The translations under genes and the position numbers were made by a program. A stretch of 64,000 nt of DNA, taken from positions 1 to 64,000 of the forward strand of contig QEVK01000022.1 in NCBI GenBank assembly GCA_003577315.1. The letters run 5' to 3'. Each line of letters starts with the position of its first letter. Position 1 is the stretch's first letter. Below, piece after piece: positions 35,227-45,528 of this stretch. Origin of the DNA: Hyphomicrobiales bacterium (GTDB taxonomy: Bacteria > Pseudomonadota > Alphaproteobacteria > Rhizobiales > Rhizobiaceae). The notes beneath the pieces are model-generated. The model made no database searches and had not been told where the DNA came from. It saw nothing but the letters and a program-made list of their open reading frames with translations.

Positions 35227-36258
35227 ATGGTCAGCGAGGCGCCGCCGTTCTGGTGGGAGCGCGCCGGCTGGCAGGCCTGGGCGCTGTGGCCGTTCTCGCG
35301 CGCCTATGGCGCCGTTGCCGCGCGCAGGCTGCGCAACGCGCCGCGCGAGAAGATCGCCGCCCCCGTGCTGTGCATCGGCAACCTGACGGTGGGCGGCTCG
35401 GGCAAGACGCCGGTGGCGATCGCGCTCGCCGGGCAGGCCGCCGCCACGGGGCTGAAACCCGGCATCCTGTCGCGCGGCCATGGCGGCTCGGTCTCCGGCC
35501 CGCCGCATCTCGTCGATCCCGCGCACGACAGCGCCCGCCATGTCGGCGACGAGCCGCTGCTGCTCGCCCGGGCCGCACCCGTCGCCGTCAGCGCCGACCG
35601 TGCCGCCGGCGCCCGCGCGCTTCTCGCCCGAGGCTGCGACTTCCTCATCATGGACGACGGCTTCCAGAGCGCGCGCATCCATATCGACTACGCGCTGCTC
35701 GTGGTCGACGCCCGCCGCGGCATCGGCAACGGCCACGTCATCCCGTCCGGGCCGATGCGCGCCGGCCTGGTCGAGCAGATGCGCCACGCGCACGGCGTGC
35801 TCAAGGTGGGCGAGGGCGACGGCGCCAACGCGGTGCTGCGCCAGGCCGCCCGCGCCGGCCGGCCGTTCTTCGAGGCGCATGTGCGCGCGAAGCCGCCCGG
35901 GGGCATCTCGGGGAAAAGGTGCCTCGCCTTCGCCGGCATCGGCGATCCAGGCAAGTTCTTCGACACGGTCGGGGCCGTGGGCGGCGAGGTCGCGGTGGCG
36001 AGGAGCTTCGGCGACCATCATTTCTACAGCGAGTTCGATGCGCAGGACCTTCTGTCCACCGCCGGTGCGCAGGGGCTGGAGATCGTCACCACCGCCAAGG
36101 ACGCGGTCAGGCTCGACCATGGCGGCGAGGCGCTGGCCGAGCTGAAGCGGCGCGCGAGGGTGATCGAGATCGAGGCCGTGTTCGATGTCGCCAGCGCCCC
36201 GCGCGCCATCGTCGCCGAGACGCTGGAAGCCTGGCGGCGGCGCAGATTGCAGGGGTGA
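35227..36258 (+). CDS. lpxK: Tetraacyldisaccharide 4'-kinase
   Basis: Phosphorylates the 4' position of the lipid A disaccharide to give lipid IVA. The 343-aa protein has an N-terminal membrane helix (about residues 12-30), the Walker A motif GNLTVGGSGKTP (51-62) and the LIMDDGFQ motif (about 138-145) with the catalytic Asp pair. ATG 35227 is preferred over the adjacent GTG 35224. It follows waaA by 4 nt. Its stop is 4 nt from the convergent DUF2093 gene and no terminator is seen. Confidence 0.94.
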   Translation: MVSEAPPFWWERAGWQAWALWPFSRAYGAVAARRLRNAPREKIAAPVLCIGNLTVGGSGKTPVAIALAGQAAATGLKPGILSRGHGGSVSGPPHLVDPAHDSARHVGDEPLLLARAAPVAVSADRAAGARALLARGCDFLIMDDGFQSARIHIDYALLVVDARRGIGNGHVIPSGPMRAGLVEQMRHAHGVLKVGEGDGANAVLRQAARAGRPFFEAHVRAKPPGGISGKRCLAFAGIGDPGKFFDTVGAVGGEVAVARSFGDHHFYSEFDAQDLLSTAGAQGLEIVTTAKDAVRLDHGGEALAELKRRARVIEIEAVFDVASAPRAIVAETLEAWRRRRLQG

Positions 36259-36262
36259 GGGG

Positions 36263-36490
36263 TTAGCGCTTGCGCAGGTCGGGGTTCAGCTCCAGCTCGC
36301 GCGCCAGCGACACCGTGGCGCTGGCATAGGCTTCCTGCCGCGCCACGCTCCAGTATTTCAGCTCGTCGAGCGGGATGATGTCGCCGGTGACGGCGCAGCG
36401 CACGAAGGTGCCGGGCGACAGCACCTGGAAATCGCCGTCCAGATAGCGGATGCGCGCTTCCCGGCCGCCGGGTCCTTCGAAACGGTTCAT
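36263..36490 (-). CDS. DUF2093 family protein (75 aa)
   Basis: Small soluble protein of unknown role, restricted to Alphaproteobacteria. The YLDGDFQVLSPGTFVRCAVTG segment and PLDELKYWSVARQEAYAS end fit DUF2093. Length is normal. It is probably co-transcribed with the membrane-protein gene and mutL upstream on the same strand, with a 50-nt gap to the former. Confidence 0.9.
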   Translation of the reverse strand: MNRFEGPGGREARIRYLDGDFQVLSPGTFVRCAVTGDIIPLDELKYWSVARQEAYASATVSLARELELNPDLRKR

Positions 36491-36540
36491 GTCGTCATGC
36501 CTTCCTGCTCGCCCGGTTCCGCCACAAAAGCGGCGAAAGG

Positions 36541-37407
36541 TCAAGCGTCCCCGCCTCGATGCCCGTCCCAGCCCGGGCCGAAGGTCACGCTGTCGGGGCC
36601 GTAGATGTCCTTGAGCGCCTCCGCGATGGCCAGCCCTTCCGCGCGCCATGCCGCCTCGTCCTGCGGCGAGGGGAAGTCGGGCCCCCGCGGGGCGTCGTCG
36701 GCGGAAAAAGCGCTCTGGAAGCCGTCGTCCCATTCCTCGATGCGGTGGGCGAGGCTTTCCTCCACCCAGTAGAGGTGGCTGAAGCGCTTGCCCGTATCGG
36801 CGTTGACCAGCGGCTGCCAGCCGAATTTGGGCGCAATGACGATGCGGGCCGGCGCTTGCCTGTCGTCTTCCTCCTCGTCCGGCGGCGGGTCGAAGGACGG
36901 CAGCGAGGGCGCGTCCCACGCCATGTGGTAGACGAACCACAGCGCCAGCCCCGAGGCGGCGAGCGCCGTGACGACGACGCCGACCGGCTCGTCGAAGGGC
37001 GCGAGCCGGCCCTGGCTCCACAGCCACGCCACGCCCACCGCGACGGCGCTGTAGAGGATCGCCGCGTTGACGAGCTGCCTGCGCGAGGCCTCGTCGTCGT
37101 CCTCCGCCGGGATGAAGATCCGCCGCGCGCCGGCGATCCAGATCGCCTGCGCGGCCACGCTCGTCAGGAACAGCGGCAGCGCCCAGGCGCTCATCGTCAT
37201 CAGCGCCGCGCCGCTGGCGCCCACCAGCACCGTCGACGCGCCGACGACCCAGCGTCGCCCGCGCTCCTTCGGGTCCTCCTTGCCGGCCGACAGCGCGGCC
37301 AGCGCCTTGTCGAGCACCGAGTCCATCAGGATCGCGCGCAGGCCGAACCATCCGGCGAAAAGATAGAAGCCGCCCGCGAGGCGGAAAGCGATGTCGATTG
37401 CGTCCAT
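36541..37407 (-). CDS. Membrane protein with soluble C-terminal domain, hypothetical
   Basis: 288-aa protein with four or five hydrophobic segments in the first 165 residues (about 5-28, 52-75, 77-97, 112-128 and 141-160), then a charged linker (DPPPDEEEDDRQ) and a soluble C-terminal part (about 185-288) starting IVIAPKFGWQPLVNADTGKRF. The C-terminal region is Trp- and Asp-rich and resembles no domain I know. The start at 37407 gives MDAIDIAFRLAGGFYLFAGW. It lies between mutL (86 nt upstream) and DUF2093. It could be a DUF fusion; function not assigned. Confidence 0.72.
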   Translation of the reverse strand: MDAIDIAFRLAGGFYLFAGWFGLRAILMDSVLDKALAALSAGKEDPKERGRRWVVGASTVLVGASGAALMTMSAWALPLFLTSVAAQAIWIAGARRIFIPAEDDDEASRRQLVNAAILYSAVAVGVAWLWSQGRLAPFDEPVGVVVTALAASGLALWFVYHMAWDAPSLPSFDPPPDEEEDDRQAPARIVIAPKFGWQPLVNADTGKRFSHLYWVEESLAHRIEEWDDGFQSAFSADDAPRGPDFPSPQDEAAWRAEGLAIAEALKDIYGPDSVTFGPGWDGHRGGDA

Positions 37408-37493
37408 GGGCCCCGCCTTTGCTTCGTCAAGCCGATGCTTCGTTGCCTTCCAGCGCGCCAATGCCGTGCGATTGCGGCCCCGCGGCGGCAGGC

Positions 37494-39326
<1,833 letters not shown>

Positions 39327-39533
39327 GCCCCATCATAGAGGGATTCGCCCCGGCGAGTCAGGCCGTCGCCGGCCTCGCCCCATCCATGCCGCCGGCTGAA
39401 CGGATCGCTAACCATTCCATCCGAATGTCGCGGCCGGGCCCCGGCCCGCCGGGCCGTCCACGCCGATTCTTAACCTCTCGATGCTGCAATGGCGGCGTGT
39501 GGAAATGCCGTAGCCGAGGGGGGTACGGATTTG

Positions 39534-41651
39534 ATGGCATCGACCGGGGGGCGGCGCACGGGCGCCGACAGGCTGATCCTTTTCATCAGGAGCGCCTACT
39601 GGGTGGCGCTGTCGATCGTCGCGGCGATGGCGCTGGCCACCTATCTGCAGCTCCAGCACATGATGGCGGCGCACCAGCGCGACGATGCGCTGATGGCGCT
39701 GGTCGACGCGCAAAAGACGCTGTCGCAGCGCATCGTGTTCCTCTCCAACGCCGCGCGGATGGCGACGCCCGAGGTCCAGCAATCGCTGATCGCCTCGCTG
39801 CGCGCCTCGACCAGGCAGTTCGAGAGGAACTACGACCATATCCTCGAGGTCACCCATGCCGACGGCTCCTCGCCCGCCGCCGCCCCGACCGTCGGCGCGA
39901 TCCTGTTCTCCTCGCCCCACCATCTCGACTATTTCACCTCCAACCTCGCCGCCAACGGCTGGCGCATCGTCTCGGCGCTGGAGACGCATTCGGGCCTGAT
40001 CGACGCGGGCGGCGGCTATCAGGGCGGGGCCGAGCGGGCGCTGCTCGACGACACCGTGGCGGGCGCGGCGCTCGACGGCTACACCGCGCTCGGCGAGCAC
40101 CTCGCCGCCGACTCCCAGAAGCTCCTCGACCGCATGCTCGACGTCCACCGCATGCTGTTCTACGCCAAGATCGTCGTGATCTGCCTGATCGCGCTGTTCA
40201 TCTTCCGGCCGATGACGGCGGTCATCAGGCGCCGCACCAGCGAGCTGGTCGAGGCGCGCAACTCCATGGCCTTCATCGCCGCCCACGACGCGCTGACCGG
40301 CCTGCACAACCGCATCTTCATGCGCGACCATTTCGAGGTGCTTCTGAAGTCGGCGCAGCGGCGCGGCGAGCGGCTGGCGGTCATCCAGATCGACCTCGAC
40401 CGCTTCAAGCAGATCAACGACACGCTCGGCCACGCCGCCGGCGACTTCGTGCTCACCACCACCGCGCAGCGCATGCGCGCGGCCTGCCGCGATTCCGACA
40501 TCTGCGCCCGCCTGGGCGGCGACGAGTTCGTCATGGTCATGCCGGCGGCGGGCTCGACGCGCGACATCGACGACATGGCGCGCCGCATCCTCGACAGGAT
40601 CAACCAGCCGATCCTCCACGAGGGCGCGACCATCGCGTGCGGCGCCAGCGCCGGCATCGCGGTCTATCCGGTCGATGCCGACAACGCCTCCGACCTTCTC
40701 GTCCATGCCGACCTCGCGCTCTACGCCGCCAAGCGCCAGGGCGGCGGCTCCTTCGCCTTCTTCTCCGGCGAGCTGCGACAGGAGCTGGAGCACCGCAAGC
40801 AGCTCGAGCACGACCTCGCCGAGGCCATCGCCGCCGAGCAGTTCTCCGTCTACTTCCAGCCGCAGGTCTCGCTGGCCGACGGCGGCATCGCCGGCGTCGA
40901 GGCGCTGGTGCGCTGGCGTCACCCCCGGCGCGGCATGGTGCGGCCGGACGAGTTCATCCCCGTGGCCGAGAAGGCCGGCTTCATGCCGGCGATCGGCCGC
41001 ATCGTCGTGCGCAAGGCCGTCGGCGAGGCAGCAAGCTGGCACCGCGCCGGCATCGAGTTCGGGCGGCTGGCGATCAACGTCTCCGGCACCGAGCTGCGCG
41101 AGCCCGATTTCATCGATTTCCTGTTCGCCAGGCTGGACGAGGCCGGCCTGCCGCCGCACAAGCTGTCGCTGGAGATCGTCGAATCGGTGATCCTCGACGA
41201 CGAGAAGACCGGCATCGCCGCCAAGCTGCGCGAGATCAGGGCCAGGGGCGTGCATCTGGAGCTCGACGATTTCGGCACCGGCTACGCCTCGCTCAGCCAC
41301 GTCAGCCCGAGCGAGATCGACCGGCTGAAGATCGACCGGCGCTTCGTCCACAATATCGACCTCGACGGCGAGAACGCCAAGATCGTGCGCGCCATCGCCG
41401 ATCTGGCGCGCGGCCTCGGCATCGCCATCGTCGCCGAGGGCGCGGAGACCGAGGCCGAGCTGTCGTCGCTGATGTCGCTCGGCTGCGATCAGGTGCAGGG
41501 CTACTCGATCGCCTTCCCGATGCCGAAGGCCCAGGCGCGCGAATGGCTGAGCGCGCGACGGCGCTGGCAGGGCGCGCAGGACGGGCAGGTGCTGGAGGAG
41601 CAGGCGCAGGACGGGCAGGTGCTGGAGGAGCAGGCGCGCGCCTCCGGCTGA
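39534..41651 (+). CDS. Membrane-bound GGDEF-EAL cyclic-di-GMP enzyme
   Basis: Makes and/or breaks down cyclic di-GMP. The 705-aa protein has two transmembrane helices (about residues 15-36 and 208-225) around a periplasmic helical sensor region, then GGDEF (motif 328-332, intact) and EAL (motif EAL 456-458; DDFGTGYASLSH and EGAETEAEL also present). An inhibitory RxxD site (RDSD) lies exactly five residues before GGDEF, so product feedback is expected. Both catalytic sites look complete. ATG 39534 has a G-rich ribosome-binding region upstream, while an ATG at 39489 would add 15 residues without one. The C-terminus ends in two tandem copies of a 10-residue repeat. It is divergent from mutL. Confidence 0.93.
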   Translation: MASTGGRRTGADRLILFIRSAYWVALSIVAAMALATYLQLQHMMAAHQRDDALMALVDAQKTLSQRIVFLSNAARMATPEVQQSLIASLRASTRQFERNYDHILEVTHADGSSPAAAPTVGAILFSSPHHLDYFTSNLAANGWRIVSALETHSGLIDAGGGYQGGAERALLDDTVAGAALDGYTALGEHLAADSQKLLDRMLDVHRMLFYAKIVVICLIALFIFRPMTAVIRRRTSELVEARNSMAFIAAHDALTGLHNRIFMRDHFEVLLKSAQRRGERLAVIQIDLDRFKQINDTLGHAAGDFVLTTTAQRMRAACRDSDICARLGGDEFVMVMPAAGSTRDIDDMARRILDRINQPILHEGATIACGASAGIAVYPVDADNASDLLVHADLALYAAKRQGGGSFAFFSGELRQELEHRKQLEHDLAEAIAAEQFSVYFQPQVSLADGGIAGVEALVRWRHPRRGMVRPDEFIPVAEKAGFMPAIGRIVVRKAVGEAASWHRAGIEFGRLAINVSGTELREPDFIDFLFARLDEAGLPPHKLSLEIVESVILDDEKTGIAAKLREIRARGVHLELDDFGTGYASLSHVSPSEIDRLKIDRRFVHNIDLDGENAKIVRAIADLARGLGIAIVAEGAETEAELSSLMSLGCDQVQGYSIAFPMPKAQAREWLSARRRWQGAQDGQVLEEQAQDGQVLEEQARASG
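41574..41633 (+). repeat. Two tandem 30-bp repeats in the 3' end of the GGDEF-EAL gene
   Basis: Two identical 30-bp units (41574-41603 and 41604-41633) encode AQDGQVLEEQ twice, in frame, at the end of the protein just before QARASG or ARASG. This is a clean slippage or duplication site and lies outside the EAL domain. Confidence 0.9.
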
Positions 41652-41745
41652 ACAGGCCGCGCGACGGGCCGCGCCGGCCCATTGGCGCGGGCCGCCCGAC
41701 GCACTAGAGTGCGCCGGCGACCATCGATGCGAGGCAGGACCGGGA

Positions 41746-42057
41746 ATGACGCCCGAGCCGGACTATCCCGTGCTTTTCTTCGTGATAGCCGGCCTGTGGG
41801 GCGTGGCAACCGTCGCCGTGCTGATCTCGGCCGCGCGCCTGTGCTATCGCATCGAGGCGCGCTCCGGCCGCCCGCTGCTCAAGCGCGGCCTGCCGGGCTA
41901 CGCCAACCTCGTTCCCGTCGCCTTCAACGTCGGCGTGGCGAGGGACGAGGAGACGCAGGCGCTGCGCCGGCGCATGAACATGCGCCTTCTCGTCATTCTC
42001 GTGGGCTTCGGGTTCTTGTACCTTTTCCGGTGGGCCGCCGGGGTGCTATCGAGCTGA
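41746..42057 (+). CDS. Small membrane protein (103 aa), hypothetical
   Basis: Two predicted transmembrane helices (about residues 9-31 and 79-98) flank a cytoplasmic loop with GLPGYANLVPVAFNVGVARDEE. It starts MTPEPDYPVLFFVIAGLWG, so the N-terminus is probably outside. The family is not recognised. The ATG is preceded by GAGGCAGGACCGGGA, a fair ribosome-binding site. It lies 64 nt ahead of dctP and could share its transcript, but nothing else links it to the TRAP system. Confidence 0.65.
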   Translation: MTPEPDYPVLFFVIAGLWGVATVAVLISAARLCYRIEARSGRPLLKRGLPGYANLVPVAFNVGVARDEETQALRRRMNMRLLVILVGFGFLYLFRWAAGVLSS

Positions 42058-42121
42058 CCACGACCGCCAGAGTCGCGCCTGCGCGCGTCGGCGGATTGCC
42101 CCGGCTTTCAGGGAGGATGAG

Positions 42122-43174
42122 ATGAAGCCCTTGTCGATACGCTCGCTCGCGGCCGCGGCCGCGCTCGCGGCGGCCGCATGGATGGCCGCGCCCGCGGCCG
42201 CTTCGGCGCAGGAGGTGACCCTGCGGCTTCACCAGTTCCTGCCGGCGCAGGCCAACGTTCCCACCAACCTGCTCTATCCCTGGGCCGACCGGGTCGAGGC
42301 GCAGTCGGGCGGCCGCATCAGGATCGAGCGCTATCCGGCCATGCAGCTCGGCGGCACGCCGCCGCAACTGATCGACCAGGCTCAGGACGGCACCGTCGAC
42401 ATCGTCTGGACGCTGCCCGGCTACACGCCCGGCCGCTTCCCCACGACCGAGGTGTTCGAGCTTCCCTTCATGATGAGCAATGCCGAGGCCGCCTCGAAGG
42501 CCTATTGGGACATGTTCGAGAAGCACATGAAGGACGGCGAGTTCGCCGACGTCCACATCCTCGCCACCTGGGTCCACGGCCCCGGCGTCATCCATTCCAG
42601 CCGGCCGGTGGAGACGCTCCAGGACCTGCGCGGCATGAAGCTGCGCGCGCCGAGCCGCATCATCAACACGCTGCTCGGCGAGCTGGGGGCCACGCCGGTC
42701 GGCATGCCGGTTCCCGCCGTCACCGAGGCGCTGTCGCGCGGCGTCATCGACGGCGCCGTCATCCCGTGGGAGGTCGCGCCCTCGGTCAAGGTCGAGGAGC
42801 TCGTCAGCCACCACACGGAGTTCGCCGGCGGCGAGGCGCTCTACACCGCCACCTTCGTGCTGGCCATGAACAAGGCGCGCTACGAGAGCCTGCCCGAGGA
42901 GCTGCGCAAGATCATCGACGACAATTCCGGCCGCGAGGTTTCCGGCCTGTTCGGCCGCACGCAGGAGCATTACGACGGCCCGGCGCGCCAGCTTGCCGTC
43001 GACCGCGGCAATACCATCGTCGAGCTCGACGCCGACGAGGTCGCGGCCTGGAAAGCCGCTTCCCGGCCGGTGATCGACGGCTGGATCGCCGAGATGAACG
43101 GGCGCGGCCTCGACGGGCAGGCGCTGGTCGACGAGGCGCGGGAGCTGATCGCGAAATATACCGCGCAGCAATAG
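42122..43174 (+). CDS. TRAP transporter substrate-binding protein
   Basis: Periplasmic DctP-type receptor of a tripartite ATP-independent transporter, 350 aa. The signal peptide is residues 1-29 (hydrophobic run of Ala/Leu, cut near SAQE). The mature part has the DctP landmarks FPTTEVFELPFMM (about residues 111-123), LRGMKLRAPSRI (about 175-186, with the Arg that binds substrate carboxylates) and GVIDGAVIPWEV (about 211-222). AGGGAGGATG precedes the ATG. It heads dctP-dctQ-dctM. The ligand is probably an organic acid, but its identity cannot be predicted. Confidence 0.94.
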   Translation: MKPLSIRSLAAAAALAAAAWMAAPAAASAQEVTLRLHQFLPAQANVPTNLLYPWADRVEAQSGGRIRIERYPAMQLGGTPPQLIDQAQDGTVDIVWTLPGYTPGRFPTTEVFELPFMMSNAEAASKAYWDMFEKHMKDGEFADVHILATWVHGPGVIHSSRPVETLQDLRGMKLRAPSRIINTLLGELGATPVGMPVPAVTEALSRGVIDGAVIPWEVAPSVKVEELVSHHTEFAGGEALYTATFVLAMNKARYESLPEELRKIIDDNSGREVSGLFGRTQEHYDGPARQLAVDRGNTIVELDADEVAAWKAASRPVIDGWIAEMNGRGLDGQALVDEARELIAKYTAQQ

Positions 43175-43198
43175 GGCGGGCGGGGCAGGGGAGGCGCG

Positions 43199-43753
43199 AT
43201 GAGGATCCCGGCCGTCGCCGAAGCGCTCGCGCGCTGGCTGGCCATGCTGGGCGGGCTGGCGCTCGTCGCCGTCACCGGCCTCACCGTCACCAGCATCGCC
43301 GGCCGCGCGCTGACGCGCCAGGGGCTCGGGCCCATCCCCGGCGATTTCGAGCTGGTCGAGGCGCTGACGGCCTTCGCCGTGTTCGCCTTCCTGCCCTGGT
43401 GCCAGTTGCGGCGCGGCCACGCCACGGTCGACGTCTTCACCCGGGCGCTGCCGGAGCGCGCCAACCGCGCCATCGACCTTGCCGCCGAGCTCCTGATGAC
43501 GCTGGTGGTGGTGCTGATCGCCTGGCGGCTGTGGCACGGCATGTGGGACAAGCTGCGCTATCACGAGACGACCTTCATCCTCCAGTTCCCGCTGTGGTGG
43601 AGCTTCGCCGCCGCGTTCGCCGCCGCGGCGGCGGGCGTCCTCGTCTCGTTCTGCGTCGTGGCGCTGCGCCTGCGCGAGCTTCTCGCCGTGGCCGACGATG
43701 CGGCCCACGATGCGGGGGGCGACGCGCCGGGCGATGCGGGAGGCGCTCCTTGA
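43199..43753 (+). CDS. TRAP transporter small permease
   Basis: DctQ-type four-helix membrane subunit, 184 aa, with helices at about residues 14-35, 48-68, 91-111 and 127-153. The FELVEALTAFAVFAFLPWCQLRRGHATVDVF pattern of the second helix region is typical. The C-terminus is a short hydrophilic, Asp/Gly/Ala-rich tail. GGGGAGGC precedes the ATG at 43199. Its stop overlaps the TTG start of the large permease gene (TTGA at 43750-43753). Confidence 0.92.
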   Translation: MRIPAVAEALARWLAMLGGLALVAVTGLTVTSIAGRALTRQGLGPIPGDFELVEALTAFAVFAFLPWCQLRRGHATVDVFTRALPERANRAIDLAAELLMTLVVVLIAWRLWHGMWDKLRYHETTFILQFPLWWSFAAAFAAAAAGVLVSFCVVALRLRELLAVADDAAHDAGGDAPGDAGGAP

Positions 43754-45072
43754 GCAATCTCGAGCTCGGCCTCTGGTCGTTCCCGGTGCTGCTGGGGCTG
43801 ATCTTCCTGCGCATCCCGATCGGGCTCTCCATGCTCTCATGCGGGCTCGTCGGCACCTGGCTCGTCATGGGCACGACGGCGCCGATCCTGTCGCGGCTCA
43901 AGGTCGAGACCTACTCGACCTTCTCCAGCTACTCGCTGTCGATCGTGCCGCTCTTCCTGCTCATGGGCCAGTTCGCCTCGCTCGGCGGCATGTCGCAGGC
44001 GCTGTTCCGCGCCGCCAACGCCTTCCTCGGCCACCGCCGCGGCGGGGTGGCGATGTCGGCCATCGGCGCCTGCGCCGGCTTCGGCGCCATCTGCGGCTCC
44101 TCGCTCGCCACCGCCGCCACCATGGCGCAGGTGGCGCTGCCGGAGCTGAGGCGCTACGGCTATTCGGGCGCGCTCGCCACCGGCACGCTTGCCGCCGGCG
44201 GCACGCTCGGCGTGCTGATCCCGCCCTCGGTGGTGCTGGTCATCTACGCCATCCTGGCCGAGCAGAACGTGGCCAAGCTGTTCGTGGCCGCCTTCGTGCC
44301 GGGCGTGCTGGCGGCCGTCGGCTACATGGTGGCGATCTCGCTCTATGTGCGGCTTTATCCCGAATCCGCCGGGTCGAGCCCGCGCCAGCCCTGGCGGGAA
44401 CGCCTCGCCGCGCTCGCCGAGGTCTGGCCGGTGGCGGCCGTGTTCCTCGCCGTGGTCGGTGGCATCTACGCCGGCTGGTTCACGCCGACGGAGGGCGCCG
44501 CCGTGGGCGCGGCCGGCACCGGGCTGATCGCGCTTGCGAATGGCGGCCTGACGCGCCGGACGCTCATCGAGGCCATCCTCGCCACCGCGACCTCGACGGC
44601 GATGATCTTCTTCATCGTCTTCGGCGCGGCGATCTACAACAGCTTCCTGGCGCTGTCGCAGCTTCCGGCCGAGGCCGCCGCCTTCATCACCGGGCAGGGC
44701 TTCTCGCCCTTTGCGGTGCTGGCCGGCATCCTGATCTTCTATCTCGTGCTCGGCTGCTTCATGGATTCGCTGTCCATGATCCTGCTCACCGTGCCGATCT
44801 TCTTCCCGCTCGTCGGCGGTCTCGATTTCGGCATGGGCGCGGAGGATTTCGCCATCTGGTTCGGCATCCTCGTCCTGGTGGTGGTCGAGGTCGGGCTGAT
44901 CACGCCGCCGGTGGGCATGAACCTCTTCGTCATCAACTCGATGGCCAAGGACATCCCCATCCTCGCCACCTATCGCGGAGTGACGCCCTTCGTCCTGTCG
45001 GACATCGTGCGCACGGTCATCCTCGTCGCCTTCCCGGCGCTGTCGCTGTTCATGGTGAAGTGGCTGTATTGA
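43750..45072 (+). CDS. TRAP transporter large permease
   Basis: DctM-type permease, 440 aa, with about 12 hydrophobic segments, moving substrate with a sodium or proton gradient. Landmarks are LRIPIGLSMLSCGL near the start, GSSLATAATMAQVALPEL (about residues 116-133) and GMNLFVINSMAKDIP near the C-terminus. It starts with TTG at 43750, with GGGAGG 7 nt upstream, overlapping the stop of the small permease gene. The reading frame is also open far upstream through dctP and dctQ, but that extension is out of frame with the real genes. It ends 7 nt from the convergent sulfurtransferase-like gene. Confidence 0.94.
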   Translation: MSNLELGLWSFPVLLGLIFLRIPIGLSMLSCGLVGTWLVMGTTAPILSRLKVETYSTFSSYSLSIVPLFLLMGQFASLGGMSQALFRAANAFLGHRRGGVAMSAIGACAGFGAICGSSLATAATMAQVALPELRRYGYSGALATGTLAAGGTLGVLIPPSVVLVIYAILAEQNVAKLFVAAFVPGVLAAVGYMVAISLYVRLYPESAGSSPRQPWRERLAALAEVWPVAAVFLAVVGGIYAGWFTPTEGAAVGAAGTGLIALANGGLTRRTLIEAILATATSTAMIFFIVFGAAIYNSFLALSQLPAEAAAFITGQGFSPFAVLAGILIFYLVLGCFMDSLSMILLTVPIFFPLVGGLDFGMGAEDFAIWFGILVLVVVEVGLITPPVGMNLFVINSMAKDIPILATYRGVTPFVLSDIVRTVILVAFPALSLFMVKWLY

Positions 45073-45079
45073 GGGCGGG

Positions 45080-45415
45080 TCAGCCGTACTGCTGCCGCAC
45101 CAGCGCGTAGAGGTTGGTGCAGCGCGTGCCCGAGCGGCAATAGGCCAGCACCGGCTTCGGCAGCTCGGCGAGCGCGCGCGCCTGCTCGTCGACGTTCTGC
45201 TGCGTCATCTGCCCGCTGACGACGGGGATGTAGCGGAACGCAAGCCCCGCCGCGCGCGCCGCCGCCTCGATGGCGTCGTGCGGCACCGTCCCGTCCTCGC
45301 TGTCGGGCCGGTTGGAGATCACGCTCCTGAAGCCGGCCTCCCTGATGCGGGCGATGTCCTCGACGCCGATCTGCGGCGCAACGAAATAGTCGTCGGTGAT
45401 CTGGCGGAAGGTCAT
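45080..45415 (-). CDS. TIGR01244 family protein (beta-lactamase hydrolase-like phosphatase/sulfurtransferase domain)
   Basis: 111-aa domain of the DUF442/Blh-N type, with a cysteine phosphatase-like P-loop in AYCRSGTRC (about residues 90-98). It starts MTFRQITDDYFVAPQIGVEDI and has VISNRPDSEDG (about 32-42). In other bacteria the domain is fused to a metallo-beta-lactamase-fold sulfur dioxygenase; here it stands alone. Sulfide or persulfide handling is suspected for the family. The start at 45415 is clear. It may be transcribed with, or just after, the beta-oxidation operon, from which a stem-loop separates it. Confidence 0.85.
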   Translation of the reverse strand: MTFRQITDDYFVAPQIGVEDIARIREAGFRSVISNRPDSEDGTVPHDAIEAAARAAGLAFRYIPVVSGQMTQQNVDEQARALAELPKPVLAYCRSGTRCTNLYALVRQQYG

Positions 45416-45488
45416 GGCGCTGCGTTTCCCGAAGTTGATCGGGCACTGATCTAGGCGCGCGGCCGCATCTTGCCAAGACAGGAAGGGC

Positions 45489-45516
45489 CGGATTTCCCGC
45501 ATGTGCGGGAAATCCG
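45489..45516 (-). terminator. 13-bp stem-loop downstream of the beta-oxidation operon
   Basis: CGGATTTCCCGCA (45489-45501), loop TG, TGCGGGAAATCCG (45504-45516). It begins 12 nt after the stop of the small-subunit acyl-CoA dehydrogenase gene (45529, minus strand). No T run follows on either strand, so it is a stable hairpin and only a probable terminator. Confidence 0.55.
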
Positions 45517-45528
45517 TTCTCCGCCGGC

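Noticed and set aside
42178..45072. Plus-strand open frame of 964 codons from dctP to dctM
   Set aside because: Only its last 440 codons are real (dctM from TTG 43750). The earlier part is out of frame with dctP and dctQ and is low-complexity.
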